Shown here: positions 17,193 to 27,108 of the stretch, piece after piece
Numbering within the stretch: the first letter of the stretch is position 1
Layout of the letters: each line of letters begins with the position of its first letter
Origin: Cupriavidus sp. MP-37
Lineage (GTDB): Bacteria > Pseudomonadota > Gammaproteobacteria > Burkholderiales > Burkholderiaceae
NCBI RefSeq assembly: GCF_020618415.1
Contig: NZ_CP085344.1
Location: 2,441,001 to 2,505,000, forward strand
DNA: 64,000 nucleotides
Direction: 5' to 3'
Position numbers and translations under genes: made by a program
The notes under the pieces: model-generated
The model's database searches: none
What the model was told of the DNA's origin: nothing
What the model saw: the letters and a program-made list of their open reading frames with translations, nothing else

Positions 17193-19430
17193 TCAGTCGA
17201 CGGCCGGATCCTCGGCACTGGCTTCGACCTGCGGCTCGGCGGGCGATCCGCGCAGCGACTCCAGGAAGCGCACCACCGTGGCCGCCTCGCGCGTGCGCGT
17301 GAACGGCGGCAGGCTCTGCCAGATCTGGCGCCCATAGGGCTTCTCGACCAGGCGCGTATCGAAGATCGCCAGCACGCCGCGGTCCGATTCCGAGCGGATC
17401 AGCCGCCCTGCCCCCTGCTTGAGCGTGATCACCGCATGCGGCAGCTGGTGCACGGCAAACGGGCTCAGGCCCTTCTTCTGCAGCACTTCCATGCGCGCGG
17501 CCAGCACCGGATCGTCGGGCGGCGCGAACGGCAGCTTGTCGATGATCACCAGCGACAGCGCCTCGCCGCGCACGTCCACGCCTTCCCAGAAACTCTGGCT
17601 GCCGACCAGCACCGCATTGCCCAGCTCGCGGAAGCGGTCCAGCAGCTCGGTACGGCTGGCCTGGCCCTGCACCAGCAGCGGCAGGTTCAGGCCGCGTTCG
17701 GCAAAGGCATCGTAGAGCAGGTCCGAGGCGCGCTGCACGGCGCGCAGCGTGGTGCACAGCAGGAAGGTGCGCCCGCCGGCCGCCTCGATCAGCGGCAGCG
17801 CCGCCTGCACCACCGCATCGGTGAACTGCGGCGACTGCGGCGCGGGCATGTCGCGCGGCACGTACAGCAGGCCCTGCTTCGCATAGTCGAACGGGCTCGG
17901 CAGCGTCAGCGAGCGGTCCTTGTCGAGCCCCAGCTGCGCGGCGTAGTGGGTGAAATTGCCCTTCACCGACAGCGTCGCCGAGGTGAAGATCCACGCGCGC
18001 GGATGGCCGCCGCGCTGCCGCGTGAAGATCGGCGCGATCGATAGCGGCGTGCGGTGCAGCTGCACGGTGTGCGAGAACACCTCGACCCAGCGCACGGTTT
18101 CCGGACCGGTGGCGGCCGCGGGCTCGCCCTGCTCCTCTCCCTCCGGTGACGGCGGTGGCGGCGCGGCCGGCGCATCGGTGCGCCAGGCGGCCAGCTTGTT
18201 GGCCAGCTCGAGCGCGCGGCGGTGGCACTGCTGCAGCGATTCGGCGCGCTCGGCCTGGCTTTCGAGCATCTCGACGAAGTCGGACAGCGCCGCGTCGAGC
18301 GCATCGAGGGTCTCGTTGAACGGTTCGGCGATGCGGCGGTCCGCCTCGATCTGGCCCAGCGCCAGGCGCGCGTTGTCCTTGCCGAAGGCCAGGCGCAGGT
18401 CGCGCGCGGCACGTTCCAGCGGCGCTGCCAGCGCCACCCAGTCGACCGCATCGCGCGCATGCGACAGGCCCTCGGCCACGGTATCGCGCGCGATCTCCAG
18501 CAGCTGGCTGGTCGACAAGGTCTCGCCGAAGAACAGCGTGGCGGTCTCGGGCAGCTGGTGCGCTTCGTCGAAGATCACGGTGTTGGCGGCGGGCAGCAGC
18601 TCGGCCATGCCGGTATCGCGCAGCACCACGTCGGCAAAGAACAGGTGGTGGTTGACCACCACCACGTCGGCCTGCTGCGCTTCCTTGCGCGCGCGCATCA
18701 CGAAGCAGTCCTTGTAATACGGGCATTCCGAGCCGAGGCAGTTGTCGCGCGTCGAAGTCACCATCGACCACACCGGCGCGTTCTCCGGCACCGACGCCAG
18801 CTCCGCCTTGTCGCCGGTCGCGGTTTCCTTGATAAAGCGCCCGATCTCGCGCAGCCACGCCGCATCCTGGCGCGAGGCCAGGCGCCCGCCGGCCTGCGCG
18901 CGCTCCAGGTGGTAGTGGCAGACGTAGTTGGCGCGGCCCTTGAGCAGCGCCACCGAGACCGGCACGTTGAGCGCGTGGCGCACGGTCGGGATGTCGCGCA
19001 GGAACAGCTGGTCCTGCAGGTTCTTGGTGCCGGTGGACAGGATCACCTTGCCGCCCCACAGCATCGCCGGCACCAGGTAGGCGTAGGTCTTGCCGGTGCC
19101 GGTGCCGGCCTCGACGATGACCGAATCATTCTGCGCGATCGCGCCGGCGACGGCCTCGGCCATCTTGTGCTGCGATGCGCGCGGCCGGTAGCCGGGAATG
19201 GCCTGGGCCAGCGTGCCGGTATCGGCGAAGATGGTGGCAAGCTCGGCGCCGCGGCTGGCGGCGGCATCTGCCTGCACGGCATGGGCAGGCGGCGCGGCCT
19301 CGCTGGGGTCGCTGGCGTCGCTCGGGTCGCTCGGGTCGCTGTCCAGGGACAACTGGCGGGAATCGGGAAGATCGGACAAGGTGGGCAATGTTGTATGGGC
19401 TGCGGCAAGCCGGCAGCGATTGCCGGCCAT
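17193..19430 (-). CDS. DinG/YoaA-family ATP-dependent DNA helicase
   Basis: XPD-like superfamily 2 helicase of 745 residues with a 4Fe-4S domain, for repair of damaged or stalled replication. Walker A is EAGTGTGKT (about 110-118). Cluster cysteines lie in VCHYH, NCLGSECPYYKDC and the following residues. The DEAH box is IFDEAHQLPE. Motifs V/VI are SFWEGVDVRGE and QGAGRLIRSESDRG. The inserted linker PAAPPPPSPEGEEQGEP is low complexity. An N-terminal Asp/Ser/Pro repeat (SDPSDPSDASDPSE) comes from a 9-base repeat. The ATG at 19430 is the best start, but the conserved part begins only around residue 60. YoaA is as likely as DinG. Confidence 0.85.
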   Translation of the reverse strand: MAGNRCRLAAAHTTLPTLSDLPDSRQLSLDSDPSDPSDASDPSEAAPPAHAVQADAAASRGAELATIFADTGTLAQAIPGYRPRASQHKMAEAVAGAIAQNDSVIVEAGTGTGKTYAYLVPAMLWGGKVILSTGTKNLQDQLFLRDIPTVRHALNVPVSVALLKGRANYVCHYHLERAQAGGRLASRQDAAWLREIGRFIKETATGDKAELASVPENAPVWSMVTSTRDNCLGSECPYYKDCFVMRARKEAQQADVVVVNHHLFFADVVLRDTGMAELLPAANTVIFDEAHQLPETATLFFGETLSTSQLLEIARDTVAEGLSHARDAVDWVALAAPLERAARDLRLAFGKDNARLALGQIEADRRIAEPFNETLDALDAALSDFVEMLESQAERAESLQQCHRRALELANKLAAWRTDAPAAPPPPSPEGEEQGEPAAATGPETVRWVEVFSHTVQLHRTPLSIAPIFTRQRGGHPRAWIFTSATLSVKGNFTHYAAQLGLDKDRSLTLPSPFDYAKQGLLYVPRDMPAPQSPQFTDAVVQAALPLIEAAGGRTFLLCTTLRAVQRASDLLYDAFAERGLNLPLLVQGQASRTELLDRFRELGNAVLVGSQSFWEGVDVRGEALSLVIIDKLPFAPPDDPVLAARMEVLQKKGLSPFAVHQLPHAVITLKQGAGRLIRSESDRGVLAIFDTRLVEKPYGRQIWQSLPPFTRTREAATVVRFLESLRGSPAEPQVEASAEDPAVD
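19301..19341. repeat. 9-base tandem repeat in the helicase N-terminus
   Basis: About four imperfect copies of a unit like GGGTCGCTC run in frame and encode the SDPSDPSDASDP stretch. Copy changes would keep the frame, so this gives length variation rather than on/off switching. Confidence 0.6.
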
Positions 19431-19454
19431 CGCCGCGCCCGGGCGCGACGGCGC

Positions 19455-19658
19455 TCAGGCCGGCACGTCGGGTTCGAGCTGCAGCTGCAGCAGCGTGATG
19501 GCGTCCTTCAGCTTGAGCCGGCGCTTCTTCAGCCGGCGCAGCTGCAATTCGTCATGGACCGCATCGCCGGCCAGCCGGTCGATCAGGAAGTCGAGATCGC
19601 GGTGCTCGATCTGCAACTCCATGATGCGCCGTTCCAGGGTATTCAGGTTGCTGTCCAT
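19455..19658 (-). CDS. YdcH/DUF465 family small protein
   Basis: A 67-residue, charged, coiled-coil protein: NTLERRIMELQIEHRDLDFLIDRL, then LQLRRLKKRRLKLKDAITLL. The second half, LKKRRLKLKD, is the hallmark of the YdcH/DUF465 family, whose function is unknown. It lies 24 bases upstream of the helicase gene, in the same direction. Confidence 0.75.
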   Translation of the reverse strand: MDSNLNTLERRIMELQIEHRDLDFLIDRLAGDAVHDELQLRRLKKRRLKLKDAITLLQLQLEPDVPA

Positions 19659-19684
19659 CTATGCCTCCGCTGCCATCACCCGGC

Positions 19685-20482
19685 TCAGAAGCCGAACGGA
19701 CGCGGCGCCGACGCCGGGCCGCCCTGTTGCTGCTCCCTGGCCTTGGCGCGCCGCTCTTCCAGCGCCTTCTGGCGCTGCTCGAGGTCGCGCTGCTTGTCTT
19801 CGTATGCCTTCACGTTCTCCTGGCGCTGGCGGGCCTGTTCCGCGCCCTTCTGCTGCGCCTCGCGCATGCGGGCATCGAAGTCGGACTGCTTCTTTTCATA
19901 GGCCTGGGCGTTGGCGGCACGCTGCGGGGCCTCGGCCTGGCGCTGCGCGTCGCGCAGCTGCTGTTCCTGCTGCTTTTTCTCGTACGCCTCGCGGCTGGAC
20001 TGCTCGCTGGCGGCGCGCTGCGGCTGGCTGGCCTCGAACTCGGCACGGCGCAAGGCCTGCTCGCGGTCGCGCTCGGCGGCGCGGTGGGCGCGCTCGGCCT
20101 CGCCCACTTCCAGCTCGCGCTTGCGCAGCACCTGCAGCTCCTCGCGCTGGATTTCCTTGGCGTTGTTGATGCAGTGGGTAACGAAGAACTTGCTGTAGCA
20201 CTCGCGCTCGGCGGCGGCGAAACGGTAGTTGGTCCACGCGCGCGAATCGCCGATGGCCTTGCGCTCGGCGGCAAAGTCACGCGCGGCAGCGGGTGCGGCG
20301 CCGGCGGCGGGCGCCGAGGCCTGCGCCTGCGCCGCGCGCAGCGGCAGCAGCGCGGCACAGGCCGCCACGGCCACGGCGGCCAGGGCGCCGCGGCGGATCA
20401 GGATGAAATCGGGCACGTTGGCGAAGGTTGGCATGGCCGGGAGGGTGGCCTTGGCGGCGGCCGGGCGGGGCTTGACGATCAT
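19685..20482 (-). CDS. Exported coiled-coil protein of unknown function
   Basis: 265 residues. An N-terminal hydrophobic signal (GALAAVAVAACAALLPLRAAQAQA) follows a 30-residue basic leader, so the true start may be one of the later ATGs. The mature part has a short segment with two cysteines (ERECYSKFFVTHCINNAKEI). It is followed by about 150 residues of Glu/Arg/Gln/Ala heptad-like sequence (LRKRELEVGEAERAHRAAER and on), almost certainly a long coiled coil, and a short Pro tail. AYEKKQ occurs three times (once as REAYEKKQ). I do not recognise a family; an envelope structural role is conceivable. Confidence 0.65.
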   Translation of the reverse strand: MIVKPRPAAAKATLPAMPTFANVPDFILIRRGALAAVAVAACAALLPLRAAQAQASAPAAGAAPAAARDFAAERKAIGDSRAWTNYRFAAAERECYSKFFVTHCINNAKEIQREELQVLRKRELEVGEAERAHRAAERDREQALRRAEFEASQPQRAASEQSSREAYEKKQQEQQLRDAQRQAEAPQRAANAQAYEKKQSDFDARMREAQQKGAEQARQRQENVKAYEDKQRDLEQRQKALEERRAKAREQQQGGPASAPRPFGF

Positions 20483-20647
20483 GTCCGGATTCTAGCATCC
20501 GGGCCGGAGCGCGGCCTGCCCCCGGCACGTGCGCACGTGCGGGCAACGCCTCCCGCGGCAGCCATGCCGCCGGCGCCGCCGGACCCCCGCGCGCTTGTGG
20601 CAAAATGCCCCGCTTTCGACTGACTGCGTCTCACGCTGCGTTCCACG

Positions 20648-23008
20648 ATGTCCAACCTGCCCGCATCCGTCTCGCAAAAGATCGTCGCGCTCATCGCGGC
20701 CGAACTGTCCGTGCAGCCCCGCCAGGTGGCCGCGGCCGTGGCGCTGCTCGATGAAGGCGCCACCGTGCCCTTTATCGCCCGCTACCGCAAGGAAGTCACC
20801 GGCAACCTCGACGATACGCAGCTGCGCAACCTGGAAGAGCGCCTGCTGTACCTGCGCGACATGGAAGACCGCCGTGCCGCGATCCTGGCGTCGATCGAGG
20901 AACAAGGCAAGCTCACGCCCGAGCTGCAAGCCGCGATCGAAGCCGCGCAGACCAAGCAGGCGCTGGAAGACCTCTACCTGCCCTACAAGCCCAAGCGCCG
21001 CACCCGCGCGCAGATCGCGCGCGAATGCGGCCTGGAGCCGCTGGCGCTGGCCTTGCTGGCCGATCCCACGCTCGATCCGCAGGCCGAGGCGGCGAAGTAC
21101 GTCAACGGCAACCCCACCGCCGACGGCGGCGTGCCCGACGTCAAGGCCGCGCTCGACGGCGCGCGCGACATCCTGTCGGAACAGTTCGGCGAAACCGCCG
21201 AACTGCTGGGCAAGCTGCGCGAGCACCTGTGGAACCACGGCGTGGTGGCGTCCTCGGTAATGGAAGGCAAGGAAACCGCGGAAGAAGAGAAATTCCGCGA
21301 CTACTACAACTACAGCGAGACCCTGCGCACGGTGCCGTCGCATCGCGCGCTGGCGCTGTTCCGCGGCCGCAATGCCGGCGTGCTGATGGTCAAGCTGGGC
21401 CTGGGCGAAGAGCAGGACGCGCTGGTGCCGCATCCGTGCGAAGCCATGATCGCGCGCCATGTCGGCATCCAGCAGCTGGGCCGCCCGGCCGACAAGTGGC
21501 TGGGCGACGTGTGCCGCTGGTGCTGGCGCGTCAAGGTGCAGCCGCACCTGGAGACCGAGCTGCTGACGCAGCTGCGCGAAACCGCCGAGAGCGAGGCCAT
21601 CAAGGTGTTCGGCCGCAACCTGCACGAACTGCTGCTGGCGGCGCCGGCCGGCCCCAAGGCGGTGATGGGCATCGACCCGGGCATCCGCACCGGCTGCAAG
21701 GTGGCCGTGGTCGACAGCACCGGCAAGCTGCTGGAAACCGCCACCATCTACCCGCACGAGCCGCGCCGCGACTGGAACGGCTCGCTCGCCGCGCTGGCGC
21801 GCCTGGCGAAGCAGCACAACGTGGCGCTGGTGTCGATCGGCAACGGCACCGCCAGCCGCGAGACCGACAAGCTGGTGCAGGACCTGATCAAGCAGATGCC
21901 CGAGCTCAAGCTGACCAAGATCGTGGTCAGCGAAGCCGGCGCCTCGGTCTACTCGGCGTCGGAACTGGCCGCCAAGGAATTCCCGGACCTGGATGTGTCG
22001 CTGCGCGGCGCGGTGTCGATTGCGCGCCGGCTGCAGGACCCGCTCGCCGAGCTGGTCAAGATCGATCCCAAGTCGATCGGCGTGGGCCAGTACCAGCACG
22101 ATGTCAACCAGCGCGAACTGGCGCGCGCGCTCGACGCGGTGGTCGAGGACTGCGTCAACGCCGTGGGCGTCGACGTCAACACCGCCTCGGCGCCGCTGCT
22201 GGCGCGCGTGTCCGGCCTGAACTCGGTGCTGGCGCGCAATATCGTCGAGTTCCGCGACGCCAACGGCGCCTTCCCCAACCGCAATGCGCTGAAGCAGGTG
22301 CCGCGCCTGGGTGACAAGACCTTCGAGCAGGCCGCGGGCTTCCTGCGCATCAACGACGGCGACAATCCGCTGGACCGCTCGTCGGTGCACCCGGAGGCGT
22401 ACCCGGTGGTGCAGCGCATCCTCGACCACGTGAAGAAGGGCCTGCGCGATGTGATGGGCAACCGCGAGGCGCTGCGCGGCCTCTCGCCCGAAAAATTCAC
22501 CGACGAATCGTTCGGCCTGCCCACCGTGCGCGACATCCTGTCCGAACTGGAAAAGCCCGGCCGCGACCCGCGCCCCGAGTTCAAGACCGCGACCTTCCAG
22601 GAGGGTGTGGAGGACGTCAAGGACCTGCAGCCCGGCATGGTGCTCGAAGGCGTGGTCACCAACGTGGCGGCGTTCGGCGCGTTCGTCGATATCGGCGTGC
22701 ACCAGGACGGCCTGGTCCATATCTCGGCGCTGTCGAACAAGTTCGTCAAGGACGCGCATGAAGTGGTCAAGGCCGGCCAGATCGTCAAGGTCAAGGTGAT
22801 GGAGGTCGACGTCAAGCGCAACCGCATCGGCCTGTCGATGCGGCTCGATGACGAGCCCGGCCAGGCCGCGGCGCGTGCCGGTGGTAGCGGTGACCGCGGT
22901 GACCGGGGCGGCCAGCGCAACGGCGGCGGCAAGGGCTTCGGCGGCGGCCGCCGCGAGCCGGAGCCGGCCGGCGCGATGGCCGCGGCCTTCGCCAAGCTCA
23001 AGCGCTGA
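20648..23008 (+). CDS. tex: Tex RNA-binding transcription accessory protein
   Basis: A 786-residue cytoplasmic nucleic-acid-binding protein of the Tex/Spt6-like family. The Tex N-terminal region ([20 protein letters not shown]) is followed by a YqgF-like RNase H fold ([19 protein letters not shown], about residue 340), helix-hairpin-helix repeats ([20 protein letters not shown]) and a C-terminal S1 domain ([20 protein letters not shown], about 660-730). A Gly-rich tail ([18 protein letters not shown]) may add RNA binding. It stands alone, with a hairpin terminator after it. Confidence 0.95.
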   Translation: MSNLPASVSQKIVALIAAELSVQPRQVAAAVALLDEGATVPFIARYRKEVTGNLDDTQLRNLEERLLYLRDMEDRRAAILASIEEQGKLTPELQAAIEAAQTKQALEDLYLPYKPKRRTRAQIARECGLEPLALALLADPTLDPQAEAAKYVNGNPTADGGVPDVKAALDGARDILSEQFGETAELLGKLREHLWNHGVVASSVMEGKETAEEEKFRDYYNYSETLRTVPSHRALALFRGRNAGVLMVKLGLGEEQDALVPHPCEAMIARHVGIQQLGRPADKWLGDVCRWCWRVKVQPHLETELLTQLRETAESEAIKVFGRNLHELLLAAPAGPKAVMGIDPGIRTGCKVAVVDSTGKLLETATIYPHEPRRDWNGSLAALARLAKQHNVALVSIGNGTASRETDKLVQDLIKQMPELKLTKIVVSEAGASVYSASELAAKEFPDLDVSLRGAVSIARRLQDPLAELVKIDPKSIGVGQYQHDVNQRELARALDAVVEDCVNAVGVDVNTASAPLLARVSGLNSVLARNIVEFRDANGAFPNRNALKQVPRLGDKTFEQAAGFLRINDGDNPLDRSSVHPEAYPVVQRILDHVKKGLRDVMGNREALRGLSPEKFTDESFGLPTVRDILSELEKPGRDPRPEFKTATFQEGVEDVKDLQPGMVLEGVVTNVAAFGAFVDIGVHQDGLVHISALSNKFVKDAHEVVKAGQIVKVKVMEVDVKRNRIGLSMRLDDEPGQAAARAGGSGDRGDRGGQRNGGGKGFGGGRREPEPAGAMAAAFAKLKR

Positions 23009-23028
23009 TCGCGCCGGCCGGCGGCATG

Positions 23029-23064
23029 ACGCCCCGCGCGGGACACCGTGCGGGGCGTTCTCTT
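23029..23064 (+). terminator. Terminator after tex
   Basis: ACGCCCCGC (23029-23037) pairs with GCGGGGCGT (23050-23058) and a T-rich TCTCTTTT follows. It lies between the convergent tex and sensor kinase genes. Confidence 0.8.
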
Positions 23065-23065
23065 T

Positions 23066-24421
23066 TCAGCCGCCGTGCGCGAGCCGCACCGCCAGCCCCG
23101 TGGCGGCGCCATCGGTGCGGTTGGCAAACGCCAGCTCCAGCCCATGCAGGCGCGCCACGCGCCGCGCGATGGAAATGCCCAGGCCGTGGCCCTGCTCGCG
23201 CTGCCCCTGGCCGCCGCGGAAGAAGCGGTCGCCCAGGCGCGCCAGCAGCTCCGGCGCAACGCCTGGGCCCTGGTCGCGCACGGTGATGCTGTCGGGCCGG
23301 AAATCGACCAGCACCAGCGCGCCCGGCGGGCTGTAGCGGATGGCGTTGTCGAGCAGGTTGCGCAGCAGCAGCGCCAGCAGGCCGGGGTCGCCCGCCACCG
23401 GCAACGGCGCCTGGCCCGGGGGCGGCCAGGCCAGTTCCACGTCGACCTGCTTCTGCTGCGCCAGCGCCAGGCAGTCGGACAGCGCCTGCTGTGCCACCGG
23501 CACCCAGTTGACCGGCTGGCGCGACGGCAGCGCGGCGGCGTCTTCGAGCCGGCTCAGCGTCAGCAGCTGCGACACCAGCCGGCCGATGCGGTCGATGCCG
23601 GCGGCGACATTGGCCCGCGCCAGCGCGCGCTCGTCGCGGTCGGGCGAGCGCTCGGCGATTTCCCACTGCGCCTTGAGCGCGGCCAGCGGCGTGCGCATCT
23701 CGTGCGCGGCATCGGCGGTCAGGCGCCGCTCGTGCTCGATCGAATCGGAAACGCGCGCCAGCAGCCGGTTCATCGCGTGCACCAGCGGCACCAGTTCGCC
23801 CGGCACGGCAGCGAGGCTGAGCGGACGGCGATCGTCCGCGGCGCGCGCTTCGATATCCGCGGACAGCGTGCGCACCGGCGCCATCGCGCGCCGCATGAAG
23901 CCGATCAGCAGGCCGATCAGCAGCGGCAGGCCCACCGCCCACGGCAACACCTGCGCGGCGATGTAGGACAGGATCAGCTCGTTGCGCTCGCCCAGTTGCT
24001 GGCCCACGCACACACGCCAGCCCGTGTCGGGATCGTCGAGGTAATAGAGCCGCCAGCGCTGCCGCTCGAGCGTGACGTCGGTAAAGCCCTTGACGCCCTC
24101 GGCGCGCGGCAGCTTGTCGCCGTCGGGATCGATATGCAGCGGCTTGCCGTCGGGCAGCCAGGCGGCGATGGCCAGGTCGCCCAGGCCGGCGTCGCCCAGG
24201 TCGCCCTCATCCAGCCGCGGCACGCGCGCGCGCGACATGCCGGCGGCGATGTCGACCAGCGGCACCACCGACTGCATCTGCAGCGCCATGCGCACCATGT
24301 CGGTGTCGTAGAGCTCGTTGATCTCGTGCCGCGCGCGCACATAGGTCATGCCGAGCGTCAGCAGCCATACCACCGGCGCGGCCACCAGCACCGCCAGCAC
24401 CAGCCTGCGCTGCAGCGTCAT
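23066..24421 (-). CDS. Sensor histidine kinase (QseC/PmrB-like)
   Basis: A 451-residue membrane kinase. TM1 is at residues 8-28. A periplasmic sensor of about 130 residues is followed by TM2 around 155-180 (VLPWAVGLPLLIGLLIGFM), HAMP, then the phosphoacceptor His in AAHEMRTPLAALK, the N box LLRNLLDNAIRYSP, and the G boxes DQGPGV and GHGLGISI. The periplasmic loop holds an acidic stretch, RLDEGDLGDAGLGD, that could be metal- or peptide-sensing, but no classical ExxE motif of PmrB is seen. Its start overlaps the regulator stop by 4 bases (ATGA). Its divergent neighbour arnT suggests it senses envelope stress. Confidence 0.88.
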   Translation of the reverse strand: MTLQRRLVLAVLVAAPVVWLLTLGMTYVRARHEINELYDTDMVRMALQMQSVVPLVDIAAGMSRARVPRLDEGDLGDAGLGDLAIAAWLPDGKPLHIDPDGDKLPRAEGVKGFTDVTLERQRWRLYYLDDPDTGWRVCVGQQLGERNELILSYIAAQVLPWAVGLPLLIGLLIGFMRRAMAPVRTLSADIEARAADDRRPLSLAAVPGELVPLVHAMNRLLARVSDSIEHERRLTADAAHEMRTPLAALKAQWEIAERSPDRDERALARANVAAGIDRIGRLVSQLLTLSRLEDAAALPSRQPVNWVPVAQQALSDCLALAQQKQVDVELAWPPPGQAPLPVAGDPGLLALLLRNLLDNAIRYSPPGALVLVDFRPDSITVRDQGPGVAPELLARLGDRFFRGGQGQREQGHGLGISIARRVARLHGLELAFANRTDGAATGLAVRLAHGG

Positions 24422-25089
24422 GCGCAGTCCTCGGCCGCGCCCAGCGTGTAGCCGGCGCCGCGGAAGGTGCGCACGATCTTCGGATGGATCTTGCGGCGCA
24501 GGTGGTGGATGTGCACTTCGAGCGTGTTGCTCTCGATCCCGCCCTGCCAGTCATAGAGCTTGTCGCGCAGCACCTCGCGCGTCAGCAGACGGTTGGGGTG
24601 CGCCAGCAACAGTTCGAGCAGCATGGCTTCGCGGCTGGTCAGCTCGACCGGCCTGCCCTGCCAGTACGCCTGGCGCGCGGCCGGGTGGAAGTCCAGCGCG
24701 CCGTGGCGCCACACCGGCGCGGACATCCCCGCCGCGCGGCGCGTGACCGCGCGCAGCCGCGCGGCCAGTTCATCGAGCGCGACCGGCTTGACCAGGTAGT
24801 CGTCGGCACCGGCATCGAGTCCGCCGATGCGGCTGTCGACGGCGTCGCGCGCGGTCAGCACGATCACCGGGATGCGGCTGCCGCGCGCGCGCCAGCGCCC
24901 CAGCAGCGTCATGCCGTCCTCGCCGGGCAAGCCCAGGTCGAGCACCACGGCGTCGTAGTGGACCAGGCCGAGCGCATGGTCGGCGTCGGAGCCGCTGCGA
25001 AACCAGTCGACCGCGTAGTCGTGCAGCTGCAGGCCGCGCCGCAGGCCGTCGCCCAGCATCGGGTCGTCTTCAACAATCAGGAGTCTCAT
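24418..25089 (-). CDS. OmpR-family response regulator (PmrA/QseB-like)
   Basis: 223 residues. The receiver domain has the acidic pair EDD at 7-9, the phosphoacceptor Asp51 (LDLGLPGEDG) and Lys in YLVKPVAL. The C-terminal winged helix is of the OmpR type (LTSREAMLLELLLAHPNRLL, then NTLEVHIHHLRRKI). PmrA and QseB are the closest named relatives I can suggest. It is transcribed ahead of the kinase in one operon. The upstream PmrA-like box at 25134-25150 lies between this gene and arnT, so control of both directions is plausible. Confidence 0.88.
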   Translation of the reverse strand: MRLLIVEDDPMLGDGLRRGLQLHDYAVDWFRSGSDADHALGLVHYDAVVLDLGLPGEDGMTLLGRWRARGSRIPVIVLTARDAVDSRIGGLDAGADDYLVKPVALDELAARLRAVTRRAAGMSAPVWRHGALDFHPAARQAYWQGRPVELTSREAMLLELLLAHPNRLLTREVLRDKLYDWQGGIESNTLEVHIHHLRRKIHPKIVRTFRGAGYTLGAAEDCA

Positions 25090-25133
25090 GCTCTGGAGTG
25101 GCCCGGAGATATCACGGCATGGTGCGCGCGCCG

Positions 25134-25166
25134 CTTAATGTGCCATTAAGGTTCGCGGATTATGCT
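25134..25166 (+). promoter_or_regulatory. PmrA-like box and -10 for arnT
   Basis: CTTAAT (25134-25139), five bases, ATTAAG (25145-25150) places two TTAA cores exactly 11 bases apart, as in the PmrA box YTTAAK-N5-YTTAAK. TATGCT at 25161-25166 lies where a -10 would be if the box covers the -35 region, the arrangement of an activated promoter. It is in the intergenic region between the two-component operon and arnT. Confidence 0.6.
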
Positions 25167-25296
25167 CGGCTCACCTTTCAATTGCCTGCCCGTACAACGC
25201 GGCGCGCCTGGCCGGCGTGGACATGGCCTGGCCTGCCGCGCCGGTCCGTCGCCGGCCGCCGCATCAACGCTTCCACCAACGCCGCCACCTTCCTCC

Positions 25297-27105
25297 ATGC
25301 AGCACCGTTCCGATCGCCTTGCCGCCGAGCCCGGGTTCCTTCCGGCCCGCGCCACCGCGCCATGGCCCGCCGCGCGCGTGGCCGGCGTTCCGGCGCTGAC
25401 GCTGGCACTGGTCGTGATCGCCTTTGCGCTGCTGTGGTTCGGCACGCTCGGCATGCGCCACCTGCTGGGTCCCGACGAGGGCCGCTATGCCGAGATCGCC
25501 CGCGAGATGCTGCACAGCGGCGACTGGATCACGATCCGCTACGACGGCCTGAAGTACTTCGAGAAACCGCCGTTCCACATGTGGATGACGGCGGTCGCGT
25601 ATGCGTTGTTCGGCATCGGCGACTGGCAGGCGCGGCTGTGCGTGGCGCTGGCGGGCGCAGCAGGGCTGGGGGTATCGATGCTGGCGGCGGCGCGCTGGTT
25701 CGGCGCGCGCGCCGGGCTGATGGCCGGGCTGGTGCTGGCCGGCGCGCCGATGTGGAACGTCGCGGCGCATTTCAACACGCTCGACATGACGCTGTCCGGC
25801 GCCATGGCCTGCGTGCTGGCCAGCCTGCTGCTGGCGCAGCATCCGGCGGCGACGCCCGCCGCGCGCCGCCGCTGGATGCTGGCGTGCTGGGCGGCCATGG
25901 GCGTGGCGGTGCTGACCAAGGGACTGGTTGGCGTAGCGCTGCCCGGGCTGGTGCTGGTGCTCTACACCGGCGCCACCCGCGACCTGTCGCTGTGGCGGCG
26001 CCTGCATGCGCCGGCCGGGATCGCGCTGATGCTGCTGGTGGCGGTGCCGTGGTACTGGCTGGTGGCGCAGCGCAATCCGGAATTCCTGCGTTTCTTCTTC
26101 ATCCACGAGCACTGGCAGCGCTATACCTCGACCGTGCACGCGCGCACCGGCGCGCCGTGGTACTTCGTGCCGCTGCTGGCGGGGGGATTCCTGCCATGGC
26201 TGGGCCTGCTGCCGGGCATGGTGCGCGCGGTGACGCAGCGCGCCGGGGTGGCGCACGCAGCCGGCACGGGTCAGCCGTTCCAGCCCGCGCTGATGGCAGC
26301 GATATGGGCGGTGTCGATCTTCGCCTTCTTCAGCCTGTCGGGATCCAAGCTGCCGGGCTACATCGTGCCGATGTTCCCGGCGCTCGGCATCCTGGGCGGC
26401 GTGGCGCTGACGCAGATCCGTGAGCGGACCTGGAGCCGGCAATTGCGCGCCATGCTGGGGCTCGGCGCCATGGGCCTGCTGGCGAGCCCGCTGGTGGCCA
26501 CGCTCGATGCCAACAACACGCCCAACGCGCTGTACCGCAACTATGCGGTCTGGGCAGCGCTGGCTTTCGCGCTGGTGACGGCAAGTGCCGCCGCGGCGTT
26601 GTGGCTGCTTCGGCGCCGCGGCCGCATGGCCAGTGTCACGGGCTATGCCTTCGGCATGCTGCTGGCCTTTTCCATCGCGCTGCTCGGCCACGAGGCCATC
26701 GGCCGCTCGGCTGCGGGCATCGACCTGGTCGTGCCGATCGCGCGCGTGCTGCGGCCCGGCATGCCGCTGTACGGCGTCGGCATGCTCGACCATACGCTGC
26801 CGTTCTACCTGCGCCATCCGCTCACCATGGTGGCGCAGGCCGACGAACTGGACTTCGGCGCCGCGCAGGAGCCGCAAAAATGGTTGCCCACCATCGACGC
26901 CTTCGTTGACGCCTGGCAGCATGGCCCGCGCGCCGTCGCGCTGCTGTCGCCGCAAGCGTTTGCCGGGCTGAGCGCGCGCGTGCCGATGCATGTGGTCGCA
27001 CGCGACTGGCGCCGCGTCGCGGTGTCCAACTTTCCCTTGGCCGGCGAGCGCGAGGCGCGCCGGCTTGTTCCCGACTCCCCTGCCCTTCCCCCTGCCATTC
27101 CTTAA
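25297..27105 (+). CDS. arnT: ArnT-like lipid A 4-amino-4-deoxy-L-arabinose transferase
   Basis: A 602-residue polytopic inner-membrane glycosyltransferase of the GT83/PMT superfamily that transfers L-Ara4N from undecaprenyl phosphate to lipid A, giving resistance to cationic peptides. Diagnostic N-terminal motifs are GPDEGRYAEIAREML and GLKYFEKPPFHMWM. About a dozen hydrophobic segments follow, then a soluble C-terminal region from about residue 485. The start ATG at 25297 follows a leader of about 120 bases from the PmrA-like promoter. The next gene is 3 bases downstream. A broader glycosyltransferase role cannot be excluded, but the arnA-type neighbour supports ArnT. Confidence 0.82.
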   Translation: MQHRSDRLAAEPGFLPARATAPWPAARVAGVPALTLALVVIAFALLWFGTLGMRHLLGPDEGRYAEIAREMLHSGDWITIRYDGLKYFEKPPFHMWMTAVAYALFGIGDWQARLCVALAGAAGLGVSMLAAARWFGARAGLMAGLVLAGAPMWNVAAHFNTLDMTLSGAMACVLASLLLAQHPAATPAARRRWMLACWAAMGVAVLTKGLVGVALPGLVLVLYTGATRDLSLWRRLHAPAGIALMLLVAVPWYWLVAQRNPEFLRFFFIHEHWQRYTSTVHARTGAPWYFVPLLAGGFLPWLGLLPGMVRAVTQRAGVAHAAGTGQPFQPALMAAIWAVSIFAFFSLSGSKLPGYIVPMFPALGILGGVALTQIRERTWSRQLRAMLGLGAMGLLASPLVATLDANNTPNALYRNYAVWAALAFALVTASAAAALWLLRRRGRMASVTGYAFGMLLAFSIALLGHEAIGRSAAGIDLVVPIARVLRPGMPLYGVGMLDHTLPFYLRHPLTMVAQADELDFGAAQEPQKWLPTIDAFVDAWQHGPRAVALLSPQAFAGLSARVPMHVVARDWRRVAVSNFPLAGEREARRLVPDSPALPPAIP

Positions 27106-27108
27106 CGC

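Noticed and set aside
16423..19059. An 878-codon open frame opposite bamD and inside the helicase gene in another frame
   Set aside because: It is rich in Ala, Arg and Gly with no family motif, and it runs through the helicase and the bidirectional terminator. Such frames are expected in GC-rich coding DNA.
20492..22759. A 755-codon minus-strand frame opposite tex
   Set aside because: No domain is recognisable and the plus-strand Tex protein is complete.
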